Positions 1-8,049 of a DNA stretch of 51,428 nt are shown in pieces (positions within the stretch are counted from its first letter, which is position 1; every line of letters starts with the position of its first letter). Made by a program: the position numbers and the translations under genes. The DNA lies in NCBI RefSeq assembly GCF_937910335.1, contig NZ_CALEMX010000146.1, positions 1-51,428 on the forward strand, read 5' to 3'. The stretch comes from an uncultured Gimesia sp. Its GTDB lineage: Bacteria; Planctomycetota; Planctomycetia; Planctomycetales; Planctomycetaceae. The notes below the pieces were generated by a model that worked only from the letters and a program-made list of their open reading frames with translations, made no database searches and was not told the origin of the DNA.

Positions 1-110
1 ACTCTTGAATTCACCGGAATTTGTGTTTGTTCCTTAGTGCGGAAAATCAACATACCAGAAATCAAGAAAAATATTACTACATTTTAAACTCACAATAATA
101 AGAGTAAATC

Positions 111-1451
111 ATGCACGATTTTCATTCCACACGCCGCGATTTTTTACGACAGGCCTCTGTCTCAGGTTTGGCAGCATCCGCTTTGGGGACTCCCTGGCAA
201 CAGCTTCTGGCTGCCGAAAAACACGGGGCCAAAAAACATGGAACCAAAAAACTTCCTATGCCCGTAGGAAAAGCAGAGCATTGTATCATGGTCTGGCTGG
301 GAGGCGGCTCCTGTCACATCGATACCTGGGACCCCAAAATCAAAGGCGATCCGAAAGCCAAAAAAGCCGGTTCCTATTATGATCCCATTCCAACTGCGAT
401 TAAGGGAACAGAAGTTTGTCAGCATCTTTCCAAGTGTGCGCCCATCCTGGATCGATTCAATATTGTCCGCAGCGTGCATCATGAAGTGATCGACGAACAT
501 GCCGCCGCAACGAACCGCATGCATACCGGCCGACCTACTACGGGAACGATTACTTATCCTTCCGTTGGTTCTGTCGTCGCCCATCAAAGAGGCGCCGCCA
601 GCGAGCATGCACCCGCTTATGTTTTAATCGGATATCCTAATGTCACCCGCGGTCCCGGTTTTCTGGGCAGTAAAGCCGGCTATGTCTATCTGACAGATAC
701 GCATGCAGGCCCTAGCGGTTTCACGAGATCTTCCCGCGTCAGTCAGAGTCGGCAAGATCGACGCGAACGCTTGCTTGCAAAGGTGAGAGCAGAATATCGG
801 CAGAAAAGCTTTGGTGGGCAAACGATACAGGATTATGACGAATCGGTTGCCGAAGCACTCCGCCTGTCCGGTCCCGAGTTCATGAAAGTATTCCAACTGG
901 ATAACGAAAAGAGTGAATTGCGAACTGGATACGGCGGCGAATTTGGACAACGCTGTCTGTTGTCACGTCGGTTGATTCAGTCCGGCGTGCGGTTTATCGA
1001 AGTCTCGCATAACCTGAATTTTGTGAACGGCACCGGTTGGGATACTCACAATGACGGACAACTCAATCAATACCTGTTGATTAAAGAGCTCGATTCGGCA
1101 TTGTCCGCTCTGGTACTCGACCTGGAACAAAATAAGCTGCTAGACAAAACATTAATCGTCGTTGCATCCGAATTTGGGCGTCCTGCCAAGTTCGATTCAG
1201 GCGGCGGCCGCGGTCATCAGTCCAAAGCCTTCAGCGTCGTACTGGCGGGTGGCGGTTTACAAAATGGAAAAACGATTGGCGTGACCGATGAACTCGGGCA
1301 ATCGATTGTCTCCCGTCCGGTCTCTGTTCCCGATCTGCATGCGACCATCTATTGTGCGCTGGGCATTGATCCTTCCGAAGAACTGCATTCCGGCGATCGC
1401 CCTGTACCAATTACCGATATGGGACAACCCGTGCGTGAACTCTTTGGTTAA
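111..1451 (+). CDS. Tat-exported DUF1501 domain protein
   Basis: A 446-aa protein beginning with a twin-arginine signal (TRRDFLRQ at residues 7-14, then an Ala/Gly-rich stretch ending near LLAAEK). The body matches the planctomycete DUF1501 family, a sulfatase/alkaline-phosphatase-like fold: GGGSCHIDTWDPK near residue 65, a late VVASEFGR segment, and GRGHQ before the C-terminal lobe. Members are typically encoded just downstream of a DUF1549/DUF1553 cytochrome-type protein; that partner would lie left of the window edge and is not visible. The substrate is unknown; the extracytoplasmic location is inferred from the Tat signal. The ATG is preceded by an AT-rich stretch with a weak AAGAG ribosome-binding site. 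A rho-independent terminator follows at once, so this appears to be the last gene of its transcript. Confidence 0.9.
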   Translation: MHDFHSTRRDFLRQASVSGLAASALGTPWQQLLAAEKHGAKKHGTKKLPMPVGKAEHCIMVWLGGGSCHIDTWDPKIKGDPKAKKAGSYYDPIPTAIKGTEVCQHLSKCAPILDRFNIVRSVHHEVIDEHAAATNRMHTGRPTTGTITYPSVGSVVAHQRGAASEHAPAYVLIGYPNVTRGPGFLGSKAGYVYLTDTHAGPSGFTRSSRVSQSRQDRRERLLAKVRAEYRQKSFGGQTIQDYDESVAEALRLSGPEFMKVFQLDNEKSELRTGYGGEFGQRCLLSRRLIQSGVRFIEVSHNLNFVNGTGWDTHNDGQLNQYLLIKELDSALSALVLDLEQNKLLDKTLIVVASEFGRPAKFDSGGGRGHQSKAFSVVLAGGGLQNGKTIGVTDELGQSIVSRPVSVPDLHATIYCALGIDPSEELHSGDRPVPITDMGQPVRELFG

Positions 1452-1486
1452 GCAAAAGTTCACATCGTTTCCGATTCATCTAAATA

Positions 1487-1520
1487 AAGGATGGCTGATT
1501 TCCAGTCATCCTTTTTTATT
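1487..1520 (+). terminator. Rho-independent terminator after the DUF1501 gene
   Basis: An 11-bp stem with one mismatch (AAGGATGGCTG paired with CAGTCATCCTT) around a 5-nt loop, followed by a T-rich run (TTTTTTATTTT). It lies 36 bases after the DUF1501 stop codon. Confidence 0.8.
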
Positions 1521-1648
1521 TTCCTGAAATGAATAATTCAGTGGGCTTCTACTCGCAAACGGCCCACAGGTTGGCTGACATCTGCTGGCAGGAAGTGTAT
1601 CCTTAAAGGAAGGGTTCTTGCTATAGATTTCGAAATAAGGTTGGTTCC

Positions 1649-4600
1649 ATGTCGTACCGCTCATCTCATATCGCCATCATCGTGGCTGTGGTCCTCTTTC
1701 TGGGAATGCTGATCCTGTTTTCAACGGTGGAACAACCACCTCCTGCAAACGGGCTGGCTGAGTTTCAGTCAATCTCCTACGAAAAAGCCAACGAATTACT
1801 GCGCTATAAAAATGAAGGCATTGCTTACCTGGAAAACGAACGTTATCAAGACAGCGATCCCCTGTTAAAGCGTTTAATGGAAGGATTACCCAATGAAGTG
1901 ATTGGCTTTCGTAATTTAACAGTCTGTCGCTTGCTGCAGCTCTCGGCCGAAAAGGTCTCCGATCAAAAGGCAGGGCAGGAGTTAACGAAACAGGCAATCG
2001 CCACTGTTGACCAATTAATTCAAATCGCACCCGAATCCGAAATCAGCTACATCCTCTCATCACGTATTTACACAGCGCTCAGCGATCATCCTCGGGCATT
2101 GGCAGCGTTGCAAAAAGCGATGGAATTGGATCCGAAAAATGCAGTGATCTGGTTTGAAATTTCGCAGGTACAAAAACAGATTCAAAAACCCGACGCCCAG
2201 ACGGAAGCGAACGTGTCATTGAAAAACGCTTGGGAACTGCAACCGGACAATCTGTTTCTGGCGCTCGATTATCTGCAGATCGTAACACAGCAGAAAACCA
2301 ATCAGGCAACCCCTGTATTCGAAAAAGTCAAACAGTTAGCAGGCCCGTTAGCAGTCAGCGTTAAAGATCATACGCGACTGGATTTGAACAAATTGATCGA
2401 TGACTCTTTGACTGCAGTAAAGGGTGAAAAATGGAATACGGTGATCCGAAACGCACGCATCCTCAGAAACGTGTTGATCGCCGAAGATCTGGTGAAGAGT
2501 GATCGTCGGCGAGTAGAACAGAATCCGCTGGAGTTTGTGATTCACGATTTCCCACCTGCGTTTTACGCCGCCGTCAAATGGCCCGATCAAGGGCAACCGT
2601 TATCGGTAGAATTCGACGAAGTCAGGCCGCCACTCTTCAGCAAAGCACCCTCAACTGAAATTAGAGATTTTCAGATCGACGATTTCAACCTCGATGGCAA
2701 ACCAGATTTGATTCTGCTCAGTAGTCAGCAGGTCTCCGTCTTCAGTCGAAATGCAGCCAATGCCTGGGAACTTTTCGTACAGCAAGACTATGTCGGTGAT
2801 TATTCGCAGGTTTTTGTCGTTGATCTCGATGCTGATATTCAACAACTCAATCAGTCTGCAACCACCGAGAAAATAGAACAAAAGGTCTTTCCGATTTCTC
2901 CCTCTCGCGATGCCGATTTGGATCTCGTATTGGCTGGCAAATCAGGACTTAAAGTATTTGAAAATCAATGGAATTCTAAAACCGGTAAACGATCGCTGGT
3001 TGTGAAAGCTCAAAAAAATACGCTGGAATCGTTGAACGATATTCTGGCGCTCAATTTTACCGATCTGGATCATGATGGCGATCTGGATCTGATAGCTTCC
3101 ACATCCAAAGGCCTTTCACTCTGGTCGAATCGAGGCGATTTCTCCTTTCAGAACATCAGTGCCAATTCTCAGTTGCCTCCCGTTGATCTAGGCGTGACCT
3201 CCATCATCCGCGTCGACTGGGATCGTGACGTCGATCTCGATCTCATTCTGTCCAGTCGTCAATCGAAGCAGTCAGGTTATCTGGAAAATCTGCGCCACGG
3301 TCGATTTCGTTGGAGACAATTCAACGCAGAAGAACCGCAGGCAGCCATCAATCAGTTTGAAGAATGTCAACTGACAGACTTTGATCGAAATGGTTCCTGG
3401 GATTTGATAGGAGTCAGTGAAACGACATTAATGCTGGCAGAGACGAATCGACCATCGCCGGGCAGCGTGCAGATTAAATCTGTCCAACCGCTGAAAGGGT
3501 CAGAACCCGTCAACGCTGAAGGGGCTGTTTTACAGACCGGCGACTTGAATAATGACGGCGTACTCGATGTCGTCGCCTCAAGTCCCAAGGGACTGCAACT
3601 CTGTCTGGGTACATCTGAAATAAATGCAGAACAGACCGCCTATCGGAAAGATCAGGTTCTCGCCTATTCAAAACCAATTCGAAAATTTCTCCTGCATGAT
3701 TTGAATCAGGATGGCAGTCTCGATCTGATCGCACTTGCGGATAATGAACTCATCCATTGGCAAAACAAGGGTAATGACTATCACTGGATCGATGTCTCAC
3801 TCCGCGCAGAGCAAGTCAAAGGAGAAGTCAAATCAGCCAGCGGACGCGTGAATCATTACGGCATTGGCAGTCTCTTAGAACTGCGCAGCGGTGCGATCTA
3901 TCAACCGCAGATCGTCGCCGGGCAATCAACACATTTCGGTTTGGGAAAACAAACGGTCGCCGAAGCGATTCGCGTTTTGTGGACGAATGGCATCCCCATG
4001 AATATCATCAACGCGAAATCTGATCAGCGCATTTATGAAAAGCAAACGCTCATGGGCTCCTGTCCTTACCTTTATACCTGGGACGGCGAAAAATTTGCCT
4101 TTCATACCGATCTCCTCTGGGCGGCTCCCATCGGTTTGCAGTTTGGAAAAGGCATCGTCGCGCCCTGTCGTGATTGGGAATTTCTCAAAATTGAGGGAGA
4201 CCGTTTAAAAGCAAAAGATGGTTTCTATGAACTGCGGATCACCGAAGAACTTTGGGAAGCCGGCTACTTCGATCTGGTAGAACTGATCGCCGTCGACCAC
4301 CCGGCAGAAGTAGATGTCTTCACTAACGAAAAAGTAGGTCCCCCCGATCTGGCAGAGTTTGATATACATGTAGTTCGACATCCACTAATGCCCCGCGCTG
4401 CAGTTAATCATCGGAAGCGGGATGTATTGCCAGAGATCAAAGACGCTGACGACATTTATGCAAAGACATTCGACGAAAAATATCGACAGGGTCTCACCGA
4501 AAATCATGCTCTGGAACTGGACCTGAATACGCAGGCAGTAAAGACCGCGAAAACAACGCCGCGGATCAAACTGTTTCTCACCGGTTGGCTCTATCCCACT

Positions 4601-5353
4601 GATACCGGCATCAACCTGGCGCTATCGGAAAATCCGTCAATGCCTTCTGCGCAACCTCCTTCACTTTCTGTTCCCGATAAGAACGGAAACTGGAAAGTCA
4701 TTCAACCCTTCATGGGATTTCCCGGCGGCAAAACGAAAACGATCGTCGTGGATTTGAAAGACCAGTTTCTGACAAACGATTATCGCGTCCGCATCGAAAC
4801 CAATATGGAATTCTATTGGGACCAGGTCTTTTTCACCGTGAATGAAACAGCCGATGAATGGACCACGCAACCATCGCCACTGGAATCCGCGACCTTGAAC
4901 TATCGCGGATTTTCCACTCCCCAAATTCATCCCGGAAATGGTCCCGAACGTTACGATTATCATAGCCTCTCAAACACCATTCAATGGCCCCCCATGCAGG
5001 GGCACTTTACCCGTTATGGCGATGTCAAACCGCTCGTCGAATCAGCCGACAATCGACTCGTCATTCTTGGAGCAGGAGATGAAATGCAACTCCGCTTTTC
5101 ATCCCCAGAAATACCACTCAAACCCGGCTGGAAACGTGACTTCATTCTCCACAACATCGGCTGGGACAAAGACGCCAATCTGCATACGATTCTAGGGCAA
5201 TCCGTCGAACCACTCCCATTTCAGGAGATGCCCGGCTATCCCTATCCGACCCGGGAATATCCTGACGAAAAGCTTTTGCAGCAGGATCAGCAGCATTATC
5301 ATACACGTCGACAAAACAGTCACCGCTTCTGGAATCATCTGCAAAAACCCTAA
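1649..5353 (+). CDS. TPR / VCBS(FG-GAP) repeat / ASPIC-UnbV exported protein
   Basis: A 1234-aa protein with an N-terminal signal anchor (hydrophobic residues 8-26). Residues about 45-290 are helical with TPR-type repeats (for example the segment around ALAALQKAMELDPKNA). Residues about 340-740 carry at least six VCBS/FG-GAP calcium-type loops, seen as DFNLDGKPDLI, DLDHDGDLDLI, DWDRDVDLDLI, DFDRNGSWDLI, DLNNDGVLDVV and DLNQDGSLDLI. An ASPIC/UnbV-like segment follows (residues about 725-790, with GIGSLLELRSG and FGLGKQTVAEAIRVLW). The last ~430 residues begin GSCPYLYTWDGEKFAFHTDLLW and form a domain I cannot name. The family is expanded in planctomycetes and is presumed surface or periplasmic; its function is unknown. 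The same modules occur as two separate adjacent genes at 30.1-33.3 kb. Confidence 0.88.
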   Translation: MSYRSSHIAIIVAVVLFLGMLILFSTVEQPPPANGLAEFQSISYEKANELLRYKNEGIAYLENERYQDSDPLLKRLMEGLPNEVIGFRNLTVCRLLQLSAEKVSDQKAGQELTKQAIATVDQLIQIAPESEISYILSSRIYTALSDHPRALAALQKAMELDPKNAVIWFEISQVQKQIQKPDAQTEANVSLKNAWELQPDNLFLALDYLQIVTQQKTNQATPVFEKVKQLAGPLAVSVKDHTRLDLNKLIDDSLTAVKGEKWNTVIRNARILRNVLIAEDLVKSDRRRVEQNPLEFVIHDFPPAFYAAVKWPDQGQPLSVEFDEVRPPLFSKAPSTEIRDFQIDDFNLDGKPDLILLSSQQVSVFSRNAANAWELFVQQDYVGDYSQVFVVDLDADIQQLNQSATTEKIEQKVFPISPSRDADLDLVLAGKSGLKVFENQWNSKTGKRSLVVKAQKNTLESLNDILALNFTDLDHDGDLDLIASTSKGLSLWSNRGDFSFQNISANSQLPPVDLGVTSIIRVDWDRDVDLDLILSSRQSKQSGYLENLRHGRFRWRQFNAEEPQAAINQFEECQLTDFDRNGSWDLIGVSETTLMLAETNRPSPGSVQIKSVQPLKGSEPVNAEGAVLQTGDLNNDGVLDVVASSPKGLQLCLGTSEINAEQTAYRKDQVLAYSKPIRKFLLHDLNQDGSLDLIALADNELIHWQNKGNDYHWIDVSLRAEQVKGEVKSASGRVNHYGIGSLLELRSGAIYQPQIVAGQSTHFGLGKQTVAEAIRVLWTNGIPMNIINAKSDQRIYEKQTLMGSCPYLYTWDGEKFAFHTDLLWAAPIGLQFGKGIVAPCRDWEFLKIEGDRLKAKDGFYELRITEELWEAGYFDLVELIAVDHPAEVDVFTNEKVGPPDLAEFDIHVVRHPLMPRAAVNHRKRDVLPEIKDADDIYAKTFDEKYRQGLTENHALELDLNTQAVKTAKTTPRIKLFLTGWLYPTDTGINLALSENPSMPSAQPPSLSVPDKNGNWKVIQPFMGFPGGKTKTIVVDLKDQFLTNDYRVRIETNMEFYWDQVFFTVNETADEWTTQPSPLESATLNYRGFSTPQIHPGNGPERYDYHSLSNTIQWPPMQGHFTRYGDVKPLVESADNRLVILGAGDEMQLRFSSPEIPLKPGWKRDFILHNIGWDKDANLHTILGQSVEPLPFQEMPGYPYPTREYPDEKLLQQDQQHYHTRRQNSHRFWNHLQKP

Positions 5354-5443
5354 GCCACATTTCTTGAGTGCAATTGCCCGCGGTTTTCGATAAACTAATT
5401 TCTAGTCTTTTTATTTCCGTTTCATCATCAGGTACTCCTTACA

Positions 5444-6286
5444 ATGCAATTTTTCTTTCGAAGTTGTTCGAGTATTTTAGTACTCACGTTTCTCTGTTCC
5501 ACAAATATCCTCCAGGCAGCCGAGATGTTATACCCCCTGTCCGTAGCGTCTGCCGACAAAGGCCCCGTCTATGTCGCCGATCGCAAGCTGCCGGGAATCT
5601 GGAGTATCGAGAAAGGTAAAGCCACCAGCTACTTCACCGGCTCGAAAGTCTTCCGCACGCCTCTGAACGCCGTCCGCTGTGTTACCGTCGACCCCCAGGG
5701 TCGCGTACTCGCCGGCGATTCGTCGACGCGCGAAGTCTATCGTTTCGAAAAACCAGGCGCGGAACCTATGCCACTCACCAAAGGGGGCATCGGCATTCCC
5801 ATGGATGTCGTCGTCACAAAATCCGGCGACTTGTTCGTTTCCGATCTCGAACTGCATCAAATCTGGAAAGTGCCAGCAGCCGGAGGCAAACCAACATTGT
5901 TCGCTAAAGTCAGCGCGCCCCGTGGGTTGGCCCTCGATCAGGCTGAGAACCTCTGGGTCGTTTCCGGCACCGCAGATCAGCTTTTGAAAGTCACACCGGA
6001 CGGAAAAATCTCGGTGATCGTCAAAGGCCGCCCCTTCAATTTTCCTCACGATGTCGTCCTCCTCGAAGACGGAACCGCGATCGTCACCGACGGCTATGAG
6101 AAAGCACTCTGGAAAGTCACACCCGATGGAAAAACAGAAAAATGGATCTCCGGTGAGCCTTTCAAAAATCCGGTCGGCATCACATTGCAGGGAAAAAACA
6201 TTCTCGTCGCCGACCCGCATGCCAAAACCATCTTCTCGATTGATCCCGAGAAAAAAATCACCGACCTGTTGAAACCAGCCAAATAA
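5444..6286 (+). CDS. Secreted NHL / SMP-30-like beta-propeller protein
   Basis: A 280-aa protein with a cleavable signal peptide (residues 1-26, FLCSTNILQAAE). The rest is a chain of NHL-type blades, each with a P-x-x-[VL]-x-[VL] start and a V-A/S-D turn: VTVDPQGRVLAGDS, MDVVVTKSGDLFVSDLE, RGLALDQAENLWVVSG, HDVVLLEDGTAIVTDG and VGITLQGKNILVADP. This resembles SMP-30/gluconolactonase/NHL proteins, but the metal ligands that define gluconolactonases were not identified, so an enzymatic role is not claimed. The gene starts 90 bases after the preceding 1234-aa protein gene on the same strand and may be co-transcribed. No terminator is evident downstream; a long non-coding stretch follows. Confidence 0.8.
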   Translation: MQFFFRSCSSILVLTFLCSTNILQAAEMLYPLSVASADKGPVYVADRKLPGIWSIEKGKATSYFTGSKVFRTPLNAVRCVTVDPQGRVLAGDSSTREVYRFEKPGAEPMPLTKGGIGIPMDVVVTKSGDLFVSDLELHQIWKVPAAGGKPTLFAKVSAPRGLALDQAENLWVVSGTADQLLKVTPDGKISVIVKGRPFNFPHDVVLLEDGTAIVTDGYEKALWKVTPDGKTEKWISGEPFKNPVGITLQGKNILVADPHAKTIFSIDPEKKITDLLKPAK

Positions 6287-6759
6287 TCGCGTTCCTGAAA
6301 CGCTTCCGCACCAGACAGACCGGTGATATGAGCACTGCATAAAATGAACTTGACAGCGTCTCGCGCTTCGCGAATATGCGTTATAAGCGTCGCGCGCGAG
6401 TGAGAGAAATATCCACTGCTGAAAACACCAGCCATTCAAAAACGACACTATTAAAGTCCCTCGTTTCAGAAAAGTGGACGTCAACATCTCTTGAACTCGT
6501 TCCAGATGAGCACCACTTATCGAACGCGTTCGGTCGCTTATCAACCACCTATCGACACGTTTCAACCACGTATCGGCGCCCATCAAACACTCTTCGCGCA
6601 ATAAAAAAACATTGACACACTCATGACCATCACGAAAATCAGAACCAGTCAAACAACGCACGCTCCCGTAGCGTGAGAACAAGTTCAACAGTAAGTATTC
6701 CAGATACCACATACCAGACATTCCCTGACTGACAATGAGCTAAAATTGAGCGGATCGGC

Positions 6760-6943
6760 GCCAGGTAGTGTTTATTATTTCTAATAGTTCTTTGCAACTT
6801 GAGAGTAACCGTGGCTAACGCCATTCGGCTAATGATCAAAAACAAGATCAGCCGCAAGGCATTAGCCGCGGTTAATACCGATCTCATTAAAGGTGTCTTT
6901 CTTGAGAATGATCCTCAAAACGATTAAATAAACACTACCTGGC
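6760..6943. repeat. MITE-like / palindromic element with 17-bp inverted ends
   Basis: The ends are a perfect 17-bp inverted repeat: GCCAGGTAGTGTTTATT at 6760-6776 and its reverse complement at 6927-6943. Inside is a strong imperfect hairpin: left arm 6807-6837, loop AAAAACAA at 6838-6845, right arm 6846-6873. The arms match except for a few substitutions and a 3-base bulge, and both contain GGCTAA(C/T)GCC and CGGCT. The element is about 184 bp with no coding capacity. No clear target-site duplication is visible. It could be a non-autonomous transposable element or a REP-type palindrome; only one copy is in this window. Confidence 0.65.
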
Positions 6944-7087
6944 CACCGTTCGTCACAAGTAAAAAGTCACTATCCAAAACAGGCGCGACAATTCACACAG
7001 GAAAAGATTCTACCCTATAACAATAATCACCCCGCAGATGAAAATCCGGAACTGGTAGAAAGAGCAGGGGATGTTTTCAGGAATTTC

Positions 7088-7115
7088 TTGTCCAAAGTGA
7101 CTTTTGCTGTATAAT
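7088..7115 (+). promoter_or_regulatory. Candidate sigma-70-type promoter for the gene at 7231
   Basis: TTGTCC at 7088-7093, a 16-base spacer, and a perfect TATAAT at 7110-7115, about 115 bases upstream of the start codon. It rests on motif match only. Confidence 0.4.
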
Positions 7116-7230
7116 TGAAGCGTCTTGAGAAATGAACTGCTGACTGTGATCTGACAAATACATACCCAGGATTAGAAAATCATAACCAGACCGGGATTGG
7201 AAAATCAAAAACATAAAAGAGCAGCCTAAA

Positions 7231-8007
7231 ATGAACGAGCCCTCACCCCCTGTCACGACCGATACGAAAGGGCAGCCATCAATGCGATCAAGGATTGTAG
7301 AAAACAGTCCTGTTTTGTTGAGCATTGTATTATTTGTGGCTTTTGCTGTTTTTCTGAGAAGTCTTTCAACCAGCAAAGATTTAAATATTCACTCACTCAA
7401 TAATTTAAGAAATATAGGTTTAGCAACTATCAATTACAGTTCTGGTGCGCTCTCCAATTTGCCAATGGGTGGCACAACAGACCAGCAGGGGAATCCACAG
7501 CACGGTTGGGTGACCGCGATTCTTCCTTATCTAAATCAGGTCGAACTCTCAAAACAGATCAATCATAAAAAACCGTGGAATGATCCTGAAAACGAAACCG
7601 TATTTAAAACCAGTCTTCCCAGTTTTCTCAATCCCGGTATTCAAGGCCAGACATTCAATTCGAAAGGTTATGCCCTGTCTCATTACACGGCTAATTCACG
7701 AGTAATGGGCCTCAACAATAATTCCAGTCTCTCCGGTATTTCTTTAGCAGATGGGATGACGTACACAATACTCCTTGGCGAAATCAACGCGAACTTTCCC
7801 GCCTGGGGATCAGCTACTAACATGCGAGATCCCGCGAAAGGACTTAACGGCGGCCCAGACAGTTTTGGCAGCCCATCAGCTAATGGGGTTGTAGTCATCT
7901 TCGCAGATGGCAGCGGCAAACTTCTGAATAAAAATATCGATCCCAAAGTTCTAAAAGCCCTCAGCACCCCCAACGGCGGAGAAACAATCTCACCAAACGA
8001 CTTCTAG
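7231..8007 (+). CDS. DUF1559-like protein lacking the prepilin leader
   Basis: A 258-aa protein with one N-terminal membrane segment (residues about 28-46, SPVLLSIVLFVAFAVFLRSL). The remainder resembles the DUF1559 body of planctomycete pseudopilin-like proteins: NNLRNIGLATINYSS matches the usual LKQLGLALHNY region, WVTAILPYLNQVEL the usual LLPYLEQ region, and GMTYTILLGEI the usual TSNTLLLGE. The ending VVVIFADGSGKLLNKNIDPKVLKALST corresponds to the H-x9-DG region, with the His replaced. It lacks the [17 protein letters not shown] prepilin helix of true family members, so it is probably membrane-anchored and not a processed pilin. The convergent TIR-WD40 gene ends 42 bases downstream. Function unknown. 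Confidence 0.75.
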   Translation: MNEPSPPVTTDTKGQPSMRSRIVENSPVLLSIVLFVAFAVFLRSLSTSKDLNIHSLNNLRNIGLATINYSSGALSNLPMGGTTDQQGNPQHGWVTAILPYLNQVELSKQINHKKPWNDPENETVFKTSLPSFLNPGIQGQTFNSKGYALSHYTANSRVMGLNNNSSLSGISLADGMTYTILLGEINANFPAWGSATNMRDPAKGLNGGPDSFGSPSANGVVVIFADGSGKLLNKNIDPKVLKALSTPNGGETISPNDF

Positions 8008-8049
8008 AGCGCACATCCCTGATTTCATCAACAAAGACTTCAATTTGCC

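Larger units (their letters stand above)
6287..7230. other. 944-bp intergenic region with one inverted-repeat element
   Basis: No convincing coding sequence is seen on either strand. The first third contains repetitive TATCGAAC / TATCAACC / TATCGACA words (around 6516-6590). The middle holds the MITE-like element at 6760-6943. The right end carries a probable promoter for the gene at 7231. Confidence 0.6.

Noticed and set aside
1-87. A 28-codon frame open to the left edge, ending at 87
   Set aside because: It is short and AT-rich, and does not resemble the end of the DUF1549/DUF1553 protein that normally precedes a DUF1501 gene.
5528-6721. A 397-codon minus-strand frame opposite the NHL protein gene
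   Set aside because: It is a long frame on the complement of a coding gene with clear NHL repeats; its composition has no domain signal.
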